Below, piece by piece: positions 6,337 through 13,939 of a stretch of 23,947 nucleotides of DNA; within the stretch, counting starts at the first letter, position 1, and each line of letters starts with the position of its first letter. Below the pieces are notes generated by a model. That model saw only the letters and a program-made list of their open reading frames with translations, did not search any database and had not been told where the DNA came from. The stretch spans positions 1-23,947 of the forward strand of contig JAWXCJ010000159.1 of NCBI GenBank assembly GCA_034408875.1, in the 5' to 3' direction. A program made the position numbers and the translations under genes. Source of the stretch: JANNHK01 sp034408875. Lineage in GTDB: Bacteria; Actinomycetota; Acidimicrobiia; IMCC26256; PALSA-610.

Positions 6337-7350
6337 GTGACACCAGTCGAGGCCCTCAACCGCATCGCCGACCTGCTCATGCGCGGGCGCGCGCCCTCGT
6401 ACCGCATCCAGGCGTTCCGGCGGGCCGCGACCGAGATCAGCCGAATCACCGACGAAGAGCTCCAACGGCTCGCGAAGATCGGGCGCCTGCAGGACATTCC
6501 CGGCGTCGGAGAGAAGACCGCGACGGTGATCGCCGAAGCGCTCGCCGGGGAGACCCCGGAGTACCTCCGGAAGCTGATGAACGACGGGCCCGAACCGGGC
6601 ACCGACGCGGGCGAGGCGCTGCGGCAGCACTTGAAGGGCGATCTGCACTCACACTCCGACTGGTCCGACGGCGGCCACACCATCGAGGCCATGGCCACCA
6701 AGGCCCGCGACCTCGGCCACGAGTACCTCGCGCTCACCGACCACTCACCCCGCTTGAAGATCGCGAACGGGCTGACAGCCGAACGGTTGACGCAGCAACT
6801 CGACGTCGTCGCCGAGGTCAACGAGGAACTCGCGCCGTTCCGCCTGCTCACCGGTATCGAGGTCGACATCCTCGAAGACGGCGCGCTCGACCAGTCCGAG
6901 GAATTGCTGGCGCGTGTCGACGTCGTGGTCGCCAGCGTCCACTCGAAGCTGCGCATGCCGAAAGCCGAGATGACGAAGCGCATGCTGCACGCCATCGCGA
7001 ACCCTCACTGCGACGTGCTCGGCCATTGCACCGGCCGGCTGCTGACCGGTCGCGGCCGCCCCGAGTCGGAGTTCGACGAGGAACTCGTGCTGGGCGCGTG
7101 CGTCGACCACGACACCGCGCTCGAAGTGAACTGCCGTCCTGAACGCCTCGACCCGCCGAAGCGCATCCTCACCCGTGCGTTCGAGTTGGGCGTGAAGATC
7201 TCGATCGACACCGACGCCCACGCCACCGAACAACTCGAGTGGCACCCCTACGGCACCGACCGCGCCTCCGCCTGCGGCTACGAAGCCGACCGCGTCATCA
7301 ACGCCATGACCGCCAAAGACCTCCTCGCCTGGACCACCGTGCGTCGCTAG
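6337..7350 (+). CDS. HhH + PHP domain protein (PolX-like, lacking the polymerase domain)
   Basis: Protein of 337 aa with an N-terminal DNA polymerase beta-type helix-hairpin-helix region (YRIQAFRRAA; then LQDIPGVGEKTATVIAEAL, about residues 48-66). It is joined directly to a PHP phosphoesterase domain. PHP metal ligands are visible: GDLHSHSDWSDGG, LTDHSP, GIEVDIL, ASVHSKL, GHCTGR and DTDAHA. Full-length PolX places a palm/NTase polymerase between these two parts. Here that module is absent, leaving only a short linker (residues about 80-103). The protein is probably a 3'-5' exonuclease or phosphoesterase acting at DNA ends, by analogy with PolX PHP activity. It starts at GTG 6337 with a leaderless-type promoter and ends in a shared hairpin. 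Confidence 0.85.
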   Translation: MTPVEALNRIADLLMRGRAPSYRIQAFRRAATEISRITDEELQRLAKIGRLQDIPGVGEKTATVIAEALAGETPEYLRKLMNDGPEPGTDAGEALRQHLKGDLHSHSDWSDGGHTIEAMATKARDLGHEYLALTDHSPRLKIANGLTAERLTQQLDVVAEVNEELAPFRLLTGIEVDILEDGALDQSEELLARVDVVVASVHSKLRMPKAEMTKRMLHAIANPHCDVLGHCTGRLLTGRGRPESEFDEELVLGACVDHDTALEVNCRPERLDPPKRILTRAFELGVKISIDTDAHATEQLEWHPYGTDRASACGYEADRVINAMTAKDLLAWTTVRR

Positions 7351-7377
7351 GGGGAATTCTCACCCCCTAGCGACGCA
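7340..7377. terminator. Bidirectional hairpin overlapping both convergent stop codons
   Basis: Perfect 15-bp stem (7340-7354 with 7363-7377) and an 8-nt loop. The TAG of the PHP gene (7348-7350) and the TAG of the GH13 gene (7367-7369) both lie inside the arms, so each arm also encodes the C-terminal Arg-Arg of one protein. Confidence 0.75.
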
Positions 7378-8980
7378 TCAGGATCGTGGCTTCCCAGGGA
7401 CTGAGGGTGAGGGTGCCTTCTACTTGCTCGGTGTCGCGGGATCGGATGGTCGAGATGCGGATCTCGCCTTCGACGTCGTTCACCGTTTCCGGTTCGTCAC
7501 TGAGGTTGACCGCCACGACCGTGCGGTCGCCGCGTTGCCAGACCCACAGGCCATCCTTCGTCGCGGGCAATGTTGCGTAGCTGCCGGTTCGGAGCTCGGG
7601 CATCGCGTCGCGCAGGCCGATGAGATCGCGCGTCAGTGACAGCATCGAGTTCGGGTCGTGGCGTTGGGCGTCGACATTGAGGCGTTCGTGCGCGCCGAAC
7701 GGGAGCCACGGTTCCACGCCCGCCTTCGTGAACCCCGCGCCCGGTGCGCCCGACCACTGCATGGGCGTGCGTTCGGGGTCGCGGCCGAGACGGGCTCCGT
7801 GCAGCTTGGCAACGGGGTCGAGGATGCGGTCGTCGGCGACGTCGGTGTCGGTCATGCCGATCTCGTCGCCGTAGTAGAGGAACGGCGTCCCCCGCAGCCC
7901 CATCAGCAGCACCATGACCGCCCGCGCCTTGACCGGGTCGTCGCCGCACCAACGGGTCGGGAACCGACGGTTGTCGTGGTTGCCCGCGGTCCACGTGGGC
8001 CAGCAGTTCGCGGGTAGGAGTCGTTCGGCCATCTCGACCGCGTCGCGCAGCTCGCCCGCGTCGAACTTCGCGTGCAAGAAGATGAGGTTGAACGCGAGGT
8101 TCAACTCGTCGCCGGCTCCGTAGAACGCAAACAGGTCCTCCGGGTCGAACACGTACGTCTCGCCGATCAGGATCGGCGCGGGCTGGTACCCGTCGGCGAT
8201 CTCGCGCCAGTGATGCAGCACGTCGTGGACTTCGGGCCGGGCCGCGTTGAACTCCTGCCGCTGGCCCCGCAGTTGCACGTACCAGTGGTCGGCATCGGTC
8301 GACGGCGGGTTGTCGCGCAGTTCCTTGTCCTTCACCACCATGTGGCACACGTCGATGCGGAAGCCGGCGGCGCCGCGGTCGAACCAGAACGTCAGGATGT
8401 CGTCGAACGCACTGCGCACGCCGCCGTTCCACCAGTTGAAGTCGGGCTGCGACGGGAGGAAGTGGTTCAGGAAGTACTGGCCGGTTGTGTCGTCGAACGT
8501 CCACGCGGGCAGGCCCGGGTGGAACACGTTGACCCAGTTGTTCGGCGGCGACCCGTCGGGCTTCGGGTCGCCCCACACGTACCAGTCGCGGTGTTCGGAG
8601 TCGCGTGACGAGCGCGCGTCGAGGAACCACGGGTGTTGGTCGCTCGAGTGGTTCGGGACGATGTCGAGCACGACCCGGATGCCGCGCCGCGCCGCCTGTT
8701 CGATCAGTTCATCGGCGTCGGCCAGCGTGCCGAGCGCGGGGTCGACGTCGCAGTAGTCGGCAACGTCATAACCCCAGTCGAGGTTCGGCGAGACGGTGAT
8801 CGGGTCGAGCCAGATGCCCTCGACGCCGAGCCACTGCAGATGGTCGAGCCGCGCCGTGATGCCGCGCAGGTCACCGATGCCGTCGCCGTTCGCGTCCATG
8901 TAGGACCGCGGGTAGATCTGGTACAGCACCCCGTCGCGCCACCACGTGCGCCCCGGGCGATCGGCAGGCATCTTCGGCAT
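7367..8980 (-). CDS. GH13 alpha-glucosidase / oligo-1,6-glucosidase
   Basis: Glycoside hydrolase family 13 enzyme of 537 aa, cytoplasmic (no signal peptide). The N-terminal barrel start is WWRDGVLYQIYPRSYMDANGDGIGDL-like. Catalytic residues are the nucleophile D210 (GFRIDVCHM), acid/base E274 (LIGETYVF) and transition-state stabiliser D336 (AGNHDNRR). VLDIVPNHSS marks the conserved first His region. The pattern fits the GH13 group that cleaves alpha-glucosidic bonds in maltose, isomaltose, trehalose-like or sucrose-like substrates; exact specificity is not readable. It follows the ABC exporter by 20 bases but has its own TAGGTT hexamer 6 bases before the ATG, so independent leaderless transcription is likely. 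Confidence 0.92.
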   Translation of the reverse strand: MPKMPADRPGRTWWRDGVLYQIYPRSYMDANGDGIGDLRGITARLDHLQWLGVEGIWLDPITVSPNLDWGYDVADYCDVDPALGTLADADELIEQAARRGIRVVLDIVPNHSSDQHPWFLDARSSRDSEHRDWYVWGDPKPDGSPPNNWVNVFHPGLPAWTFDDTTGQYFLNHFLPSQPDFNWWNGGVRSAFDDILTFWFDRGAAGFRIDVCHMVVKDKELRDNPPSTDADHWYVQLRGQRQEFNAARPEVHDVLHHWREIADGYQPAPILIGETYVFDPEDLFAFYGAGDELNLAFNLIFLHAKFDAGELRDAVEMAERLLPANCWPTWTAGNHDNRRFPTRWCGDDPVKARAVMVLLMGLRGTPFLYYGDEIGMTDTDVADDRILDPVAKLHGARLGRDPERTPMQWSGAPGAGFTKAGVEPWLPFGAHERLNVDAQRHDPNSMLSLTRDLIGLRDAMPELRTGSYATLPATKDGLWVWQRGDRTVVAVNLSDEPETVNDVEGEIRISTIRSRDTEQVEGTLTLSPWEATILMRR

Positions 8981-8986
8981 CCGCGG

Positions 8987-8992
8987 AACCTA
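8987..8992 (-). promoter_or_regulatory. Putative leaderless -10 (TAGGTT) for GH13 gene
   Basis: TAGGTT on the minus strand, 6 bases before the ATG at 8980, within the short gap after the ABC gene. Confidence 0.5.
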
Positions 8993-9000
8993 TCCGTTGG

Positions 9001-12000
9001 CTAACTCGCGGCGGCGGGTTCGCCTTCGGCTGATGCCCACAGGCGCGCGTACGGGCCGCCGGCTGCGACGAGAGCGTCGTGGGTTCCGTCTTCTACGACG
9101 CGGCCGTCGTCGATGACGACGATGCGGTCGGCGAGACGGGCCGTCTGCAGCCGGTGCGCGATGAGGATCGTGGTGCGGCCGGTTGCGGCGACACCCATGG
9201 CCTTCTGCACCTTGGCTTCGGTGGCGAGGTCGAGGTTCGAGGTTGCTTCGTCGAGCAACAGGATCGCGGGGTCGACGAGGTGTGCACGCGCGAGCGCGAT
9301 CAACTGGCGCTGGCCCGATGACAACGACCGGCCCCGTTCGCTCACCGGTTGCAAGTACCCGCCGGGAAGCGAGGTGACGAAGTCGTGGGCGCCGACGGCG
9401 CGCGCCGCGGCCTCGACCTCGGCGTTGGTCGCACTCCGGCGCCCGTACGCGATGTTGTCGCGGATCGTGCCCGAGAACAGGAACGCCTCCTGCGGGACGA
9501 TGCCGAGGTGCGAATGGAACGCGACCGCGTCGTACTGCTCGACATCGACCCCGTCGACCAGCACCGAGCCGGTCGTCGCGTCGTAGAACCGGGCGACGAG
9601 CTTGATGACCGTCGACTTGCCCGCGCCGGTCTCGCCGACGAGCGCGACCGTCTCGCCCGCGTTGACGCGCACCGACAACCCGCGCAGCGCCTCGTCGACC
9701 GCGGTCGGGTACGCGAAGTGCACGTCGCGCAACTCGACGTCGCCGCGCAGCCGGGTCGGGAACACCGGTTCCGCGGGCGGCGGGATGGAACTCGGCGTGG
9801 CCAGGAGCTCGCCGATGCGCACGAGCGACACCCGCGCCTGCTGATACGCGTCGAACACCTGCGACAGCTGCTGGATCGGCGCGAAGAACAGGTCGAGGTA
9901 GAGCAAGAACGCGATCAGCGAACCCGCAGTCAATGTTCCGTCGCTGATGAACACGCTCCCGACTCCGAGCACGAGCGCGGCCGTCAGCTCCGACAGCAAC
10001 TCGACGAACGGGAAGTACATGGCGACGAGCTTCTGTGCGTCCATGCGGGCGTTGCGGTACCCGCTCGCGACCTCTTCGAAGTCCTCCTGGTTGCGGCCCT
10101 CCCGCACGAACGCCTGCGAGACCCGGACCCCGGAGAGCCCTTCCTGCAGGTTGGCGTTGACCGCGGCGATGTGCTCGCGCGCACTCTCGTACGCCTTGCT
10201 CGACTGCTTGCGGAACCACAACGTGGCGATGATCAGCGGCGGCAGCACCGACGCGGCCACGAGCGCGAGCTTCGGGTTCATGATGCCCAGCGCGATACCG
10301 ACGCCGAAGAACGACACGATGTTGACCAACGCGGTGATCAGACCCTGCTGGAGCAACTGTGAAAGCGAGTCGATGTCGGTCGTCATGCGCGTCATGACGC
10401 GCCCGGCCATCTCCTGCTCGTAGTAGTCGACACCGAGCCGTTGCAGGTGCGCGAACACCTTGATGCGCAGCGCGTGCAGGAGCCGTTCCGAGGTGCGCCC
10501 CATGATGCGCATCTGGCCCCACATGATCGCCCAGTCGATGAGCGTGACGACGAGGAAGAAGCCACATGCCATGAAGAGCGCGCGCTTCGACTCGTCGACG
10601 ACACCGTTGTCGATTCCGTAGCGGACGAGCAACGGCCCCACGAGCGTGCAGATCGCGTCGAGCGTGACGAGTCCGAGTCCGAGCGCGAGCGCGGCCCGGT
10701 ACGGACGCAGGAACGCGAAGAACTTGAAGCCCGAGTCTTCGCGGGCTTCGGCCTCGACGTCGACGTCGGCGGTGAAGTTCGCCGGTGGCAACGCGTCGAC
10801 CTTGGCGAGCAACTCCGGAGTCGGCGCCATCGCGCCGCCCATCGTCGCCATGCTGCCGACAAAGCCACCGCCGGCACCGGGCGGGCCGAATCGGGCCGGC
10901 GCGGTAGCCGGACGGGTCGCGTCGGCCGCCTCGGCCAAGCGGAGTTCCTCGGCCTCGAGCCCACGCCACGCGTCGGGCGTGATGCCGTCGACCTGTCCGT
11001 TGCCCGCGTGCGCCAACTCCGGTTCCGGCGCGTCGATACCTTCCACGTCGTCACCCGGGCCCGACAGCAGCAGCCGGTACACCGAGCACCGCGCGATCAA
11101 CTGTTCGTGCGTGCCCGAGTCGACAACCCGACCGCCGTCGACCACCACGATGCGGTCGGCCAGCGACAGGGTGGAGCGGCGGTGGGCGATGAGGATCGTG
11201 GTGCGGCCGACCGCGAGGCGCCGCAACGTGGCGTGGATCTCTTCCTCGATGCGCGCGTCGACCGACGACGTCGCGTCGTCGAGCAACAGGATCTTCGGGT
11301 CGGACAACAATGCCCGTGCGAGTGCGATGCGCTGGCGCTGGCCGCCCGAGAGCGTGAGGCCGTGCTCACCGACGACCGTGTCGTACCCGTGCGGCAGCCG
11401 ACCGACAAACTCGTGCGCCTCGGCCGCGCGTGCCGCTGCTTCGACGTCGGCTTCGCTCGCGTCGGGTCGGCCGAACGCGATGTTGGCGCGGATCGTGTCG
11501 GAGAACAGGAACGAGTCCTCGAACACCACACCGATCTGGCTGCGCAGCGACGCCATCGTGACGTCGCGCACGTCGACCCCGTCGATCGTGACCGTGCCGT
11601 GCTGCACGTCGTAAAAGCGCGGCAGCAGCAGCGCAATCGTCGACTTGCCCGAGCCCGAACCTCCGACGAGTGCGACGGTCTCACCCGCCGCGACGGCGAG
11701 GTTGAAGTCGTGCAGCACCGGTTCGGTGCTCAAGTACCCGAACGTGACGTTGTCGAGGCGGACCTCGCCGCTCGTCGGCGTGAGGTCGGGCGCGTCGGGC
11801 TTGTCCTGCACGAGCGGAGTCGAGTCGAGGAGGTCGAAGATGCGTTCTGCGCCCGCCCGCGCCAACTGACCGACGGTGAGGATCGCGGCCATCATCCGTA
11901 CCGGCGGAACGAGACGCAGCATGTACGTGGAGAAGGCCAGGAAGGTGCCCAGGCTGATCTGGCCCTCGATCGCGAGCCAGCCGCCCAACGCGAGCACGCC

Positions 12001-12789
12001 AAGGGAGCCGAACTGCGGGATGACCTGGAGCGCCGGCTGCAGCCGAGCCTGCATGTGCACGAGCCGCACCTTCGACGCGAAGAGCCGTTCGGAACGACCC
12101 GTCAGCCGATCGAGTTCGGCCTGCTCCTGACCGAACCCCTTCACGACCCGAACGCCCGTCACTGCCTCTTCGACGACGTTCGCGACGTCGCCCGCACGCT
12201 GCTGCGCGTCCCAGCTCGCCGGGAAGACCGCGGTGCGCAACCGCAGGGCGGTGAAGAGGAGCGCGGGCCCTACGAGCAGCATCACGACCGTGAGCAACGG
12301 CGAGAGCCACAGCATCGCGGCGAGCGACACGACGAACATGAGGACGTTGCCGACGCCGATCGGCATGAACTGCAACAGACCCTGCACGAGCTGTACGTCG
12401 GACGACGCCCGGCTCACCAGTTGGCCCGTCTGCATCTCGTCGTGACTGGCGAAGTCGAGGCGTTGGAGCTGTCCGAAGATCGCGGTGCGTAGGTCGTGCT
12501 GCACGTCGAGCGCGATCTTCCCGCCTCGGAACCGACGGACGTACGCGAGGACGAACCGGGCCAGGGCCATCACGATGAGCAGCACGATCCACGGCGCGAG
12601 CGGCTTGTCGCCGGCGATGATCACGTCGTCGACGATCACGCGCTGCACGAGCGGGGCCAGCGACGCGATGATCGTGCCCGCGATCGCGACGCCGAACGCG
12701 ACGATCGCGTCGCTCTTGTGCGGCCCCATGTAGCCGATCAGGCGCCGGACCCAACCGGGTGGGCGCTTCTCGCGCTGCAGCAGTTTCAT
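9001..12789 (-). CDS. Fused heterodimer-type ABC exporter (TMD-NBD-TMD-NBD)
   Basis: A single 1262-aa chain carries two complete half transporters, where most bacterial exporters of this type are two subunits. NBD1: Walker A GGSGSGKST (about 375-383), Q-loop replaced by FEDSFLF, signature LSGGQ (about 476), Walker B LLLDD with Asp in place of the catalytic Glu, H-loop AHR. A linker of about 100 residues, Gly/Met/Ala-rich, leads to TMD2 (from about 685). NBD2: Walker A GETGAGKST (about 1050), VPQEAFLF, signature LSSGQ (about 1155), Walker B LLLDE. This gives one consensus and one degenerate ATP site. The substrate is unknown: drug, lipid or glycan export are options. The ATG at 12789 overlaps the stop of the MarR gene (ATGA), so the 17-codon longer frame is rejected and translation is probably coupled. 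Confidence 0.93.
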   Translation of the reverse strand: MKLLQREKRPPGWVRRLIGYMGPHKSDAIVAFGVAIAGTIIASLAPLVQRVIVDDVIIAGDKPLAPWIVLLIVMALARFVLAYVRRFRGGKIALDVQHDLRTAIFGQLQRLDFASHDEMQTGQLVSRASSDVQLVQGLLQFMPIGVGNVLMFVVSLAAMLWLSPLLTVVMLLVGPALLFTALRLRTAVFPASWDAQQRAGDVANVVEEAVTGVRVVKGFGQEQAELDRLTGRSERLFASKVRLVHMQARLQPALQVIPQFGSLGVLALGGWLAIEGQISLGTFLAFSTYMLRLVPPVRMMAAILTVGQLARAGAERIFDLLDSTPLVQDKPDAPDLTPTSGEVRLDNVTFGYLSTEPVLHDFNLAVAAGETVALVGGSGSGKSTIALLLPRFYDVQHGTVTIDGVDVRDVTMASLRSQIGVVFEDSFLFSDTIRANIAFGRPDASEADVEAAARAAEAHEFVGRLPHGYDTVVGEHGLTLSGGQRQRIALARALLSDPKILLLDDATSSVDARIEEEIHATLRRLAVGRTTILIAHRRSTLSLADRIVVVDGGRVVDSGTHEQLIARCSVYRLLLSGPGDDVEGIDAPEPELAHAGNGQVDGITPDAWRGLEAEELRLAEAADATRPATAPARFGPPGAGGGFVGSMATMGGAMAPTPELLAKVDALPPANFTADVDVEAEAREDSGFKFFAFLRPYRAALALGLGLVTLDAICTLVGPLLVRYGIDNGVVDESKRALFMACGFFLVVTLIDWAIMWGQMRIMGRTSERLLHALRIKVFAHLQRLGVDYYEQEMAGRVMTRMTTDIDSLSQLLQQGLITALVNIVSFFGVGIALGIMNPKLALVAASVLPPLIIATLWFRKQSSKAYESAREHIAAVNANLQEGLSGVRVSQAFVREGRNQEDFEEVASGYRNARMDAQKLVAMYFPFVELLSELTAALVLGVGSVFISDGTLTAGSLIAFLLYLDLFFAPIQQLSQVFDAYQQARVSLVRIGELLATPSSIPPPAEPVFPTRLRGDVELRDVHFAYPTAVDEALRGLSVRVNAGETVALVGETGAGKSTVIKLVARFYDATTGSVLVDGVDVEQYDAVAFHSHLGIVPQEAFLFSGTIRDNIAYGRRSATNAEVEAAARAVGAHDFVTSLPGGYLQPVSERGRSLSSGQRQLIALARAHLVDPAILLLDEATSNLDLATEAKVQKAMGVAATGRTTILIAHRLQTARLADRIVVIDDGRVVEDGTHDALVAAGGPYARLWASAEGEPAAAS

Positions 12790-13211
12790 CGCGTGAGACG
12801 GCCCGTGAAGTATGTCGTCATCGCCTCGTCGAGCGAACACAACGCGGCGAGCACGACGTCGCGGTCGGGCGCGTCGACGAGTACCTGGTCGAGCGCGACG
12901 GCCATCGCGTCCTCCGCGTCGGCGAGGGCCGTCTTCCCGGCGCGAGTCACTACGAGCCGCAACGACCGCCGGTCGCCGATGACTGCCTCGCGGGTCACAA
13001 ACCCGCGCTCGACAAGGCCGTCGACGACCGCGGTGATCGTCGGTTTCGCGACCGCGAGGCGTTCCGCGATCAACGACGAACGGTGGTCGCCGCCGGCTAC
13101 GAGCGCGAGCACCCGGAACTGGGCGAGCGTGAGATCGCCCGCGGCACGCTCCAAACGACGGGCCGCGAGGGCAATGGCCCGCGCCGCCGTCCGCACATCG
13201 GGATCCGGCAC
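12786..13211 (-). CDS. MarR family transcriptional regulator
   Basis: Winged-helix repressor of 141 aa, the usual MarR size. The DNA-binding region runs LTLAQFRVLALVA, RSSLIAERLAVAKPTITAVVDGLVERGFV, then the wing with DRRSLRLVVT (the conserved DRR pair). It is the first gene of an operon with the ABC exporter, overlapping it by ATGA, and so is likely its ligand-responsive local repressor. It starts at GTG 13211 with a TAGGCT hexamer 6 bases upstream. That hexamer is overlapped by a gapped palindrome (13220-13236), a plausible autoregulatory operator. The ligand is unknown. Confidence 0.9.
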   Translation of the reverse strand: MPDPDVRTAARAIALAARRLERAAGDLTLAQFRVLALVAGGDHRSSLIAERLAVAKPTITAVVDGLVERGFVTREAVIGDRRSLRLVVTRAGKTALADAEDAMAVALDQVLVDAPDRDVVLAALCSLDEAMTTYFTGRLTR

Positions 13212-13217
13212 ACGATG

Positions 13218-13223
13218 AGCCTA
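13218..13223 (-). promoter_or_regulatory. Putative leaderless -10 (TAGGCT) for marR-ABC operon
   Basis: TAGGCT on the minus strand, 6 bases before GTG 13211. Confidence 0.5.
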
Positions 13224-13236
13224 CCGAACCGTTAGG
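13220..13236. promoter_or_regulatory. Candidate MarR operator
   Basis: CCTACCGAACCGTTAGG reads as the gapped inverted repeat CCTAnCG-nnn-CGnTAGG, with all 12 specified positions symmetric. It overlaps the putative -10 of the MarR gene, as expected of a repressor site. Confidence 0.5.
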
Positions 13237-13255
13237 GCCCCGAACTATCTCCCGA

Positions 13256-13762
13256 TCAGGGTCCGCTCACGATCGCGATCGAGCCCGCGCTCGTGTACGT
13301 GCCCACGACCGCGTTCGCGGGCACTTCGAGCTTCACGATGCGGGGCGAGATCAGGTACGTGCCGGCCCCGTTGCCGACCGACGCGGTCACGATCTTCTCG
13401 CCGACCGCGAACCCGCCCGCCGCGGCGTTGCCCGTGACGCCGGTCATCGTGGCCGGGGCAACCGCCTGCACCGACGGCGCGTCCATCGTCACCTCGGTCG
13501 CGGCGATCGTGGAGGCGCCGTTGACGAGGTCGGGGATCGTGAGCAGGACGTGCCAGCCGGCCAGTGTCGCAGTGTCGTCGATGATCGTGAACGGGGCGAT
13601 GCTCAGGCTGGTGAGCTGCGGCGTTCCGGTGAGGGTGACGGCCGTGAAGTTGCCGATCGTGGGGGCCACCGGCGGGTCGAAGTCGAGGGTGCCCGCGTCC
13701 GCGCGCGCGGCCGGAAGGAGCAGTGTCACCACTGTCGCCAGAACCGCGAAACGCCAGACCAC
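13256..13762 (-). CDS. Small secreted protein, WxL-domain-like
   Basis: Protein of 168 aa from GTG 13762, with a signal peptide (WRFAVLATVVTLLLPAARA, AxA-type cleavage before DAG). The mature part is rich in small residues, Thr and Val and lacks Cys. Segments such as IIDDTATLAGWHVLL and, near the end, VPANAVVGTYTSAGSI resemble the beta-sandwich WxL-type domain (a Trp-containing strand after the Asp-rich part, and a closing GTYT strand). The resemblance is by eye and not conclusive. The upstream extension to 13876 is rejected because it reads through the tRNA-Ser(UGA) gene. I see no Shine-Dalgarno and no TANNNT at the usual spacing, so the start is tentative. No partner gene is nearby. Confidence 0.65.
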   Translation of the reverse strand: MVWRFAVLATVVTLLLPAARADAGTLDFDPPVAPTIGNFTAVTLTGTPQLTSLSIAPFTIIDDTATLAGWHVLLTIPDLVNGASTIAATEVTMDAPSVQAVAPATMTGVTGNAAAGGFAVGEKIVTASVGNGAGTYLISPRIVKLEVPANAVVGTYTSAGSIAIVSGP

Positions 13763-13789
13763 AGGCCCTAATCGGCGATGCCGCCGGCA

Positions 13790-13830
13790 TTTGCAGCCAA
13801 GTGGCCCGTGAGGGGCCACTTCGCTGCAAA
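13790..13830. terminator. Long hairpin between tRNA-Ser(UGA) and the secreted-protein gene
   Basis: Arms 13790-13807 and 13813-13830 pair at 17 of 18 positions (one C/C mismatch) around a 5-nt loop. It follows the tRNA 3' end by 6 bases on the minus strand, so it probably ends the pheA-serS-tRNA transcript. It may also act on expression of the next gene. Confidence 0.6.
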
Positions 13831-13836
13831 CGGGAG

Positions 13837-13919
13837 CGGAGGGACAGGGATTCGAACCCTGGGTGCTTGCGCACAACGGTTTTCAAGACCGTCCCGTTCG
13901 GCCGCTCCGGCACCCCTCC
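13837..13919 (-). tRNA. tRNA-Ser(UGA)
   Basis: Class II tRNA on the minus strand. The acceptor GGAGGGG pairs with TCCCTCC (one G-U), discriminator G at 13837, CCA not encoded. The anticodon loop CTTGAAA gives anticodon TGA (complement at 13883-13885). Variable arm GTGCGCAAGCAC, T-loop GGTTCGAATCC. It lies 20 bases downstream of serS. Confidence 0.95.
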
Positions 13920-13926
13920 GAGTTCG

Positions 13927-13932
13927 AGGGTA
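13927..13932 (-). promoter_or_regulatory. Putative -10 (TACCCT) for tRNA-Ser(UGA)
   Basis: TACCCT on the minus strand, 7 bases before the tRNA 5' end. If used, transcription would begin at or next to tRNA nucleotide 1. Confidence 0.4.
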
Positions 13933-13939
13933 GTTGCGC

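Noticed and set aside
10441..12492. 683-codon plus-strand open frame
   Set aside because: Antisense of the ABC exporter with no recognisable motif.
13763..13876. N-terminal extension of the secreted protein
   Set aside because: It would be translated from part of tRNA-Ser(UGA) and the hairpin; the signal peptide begins at GTG 13762.
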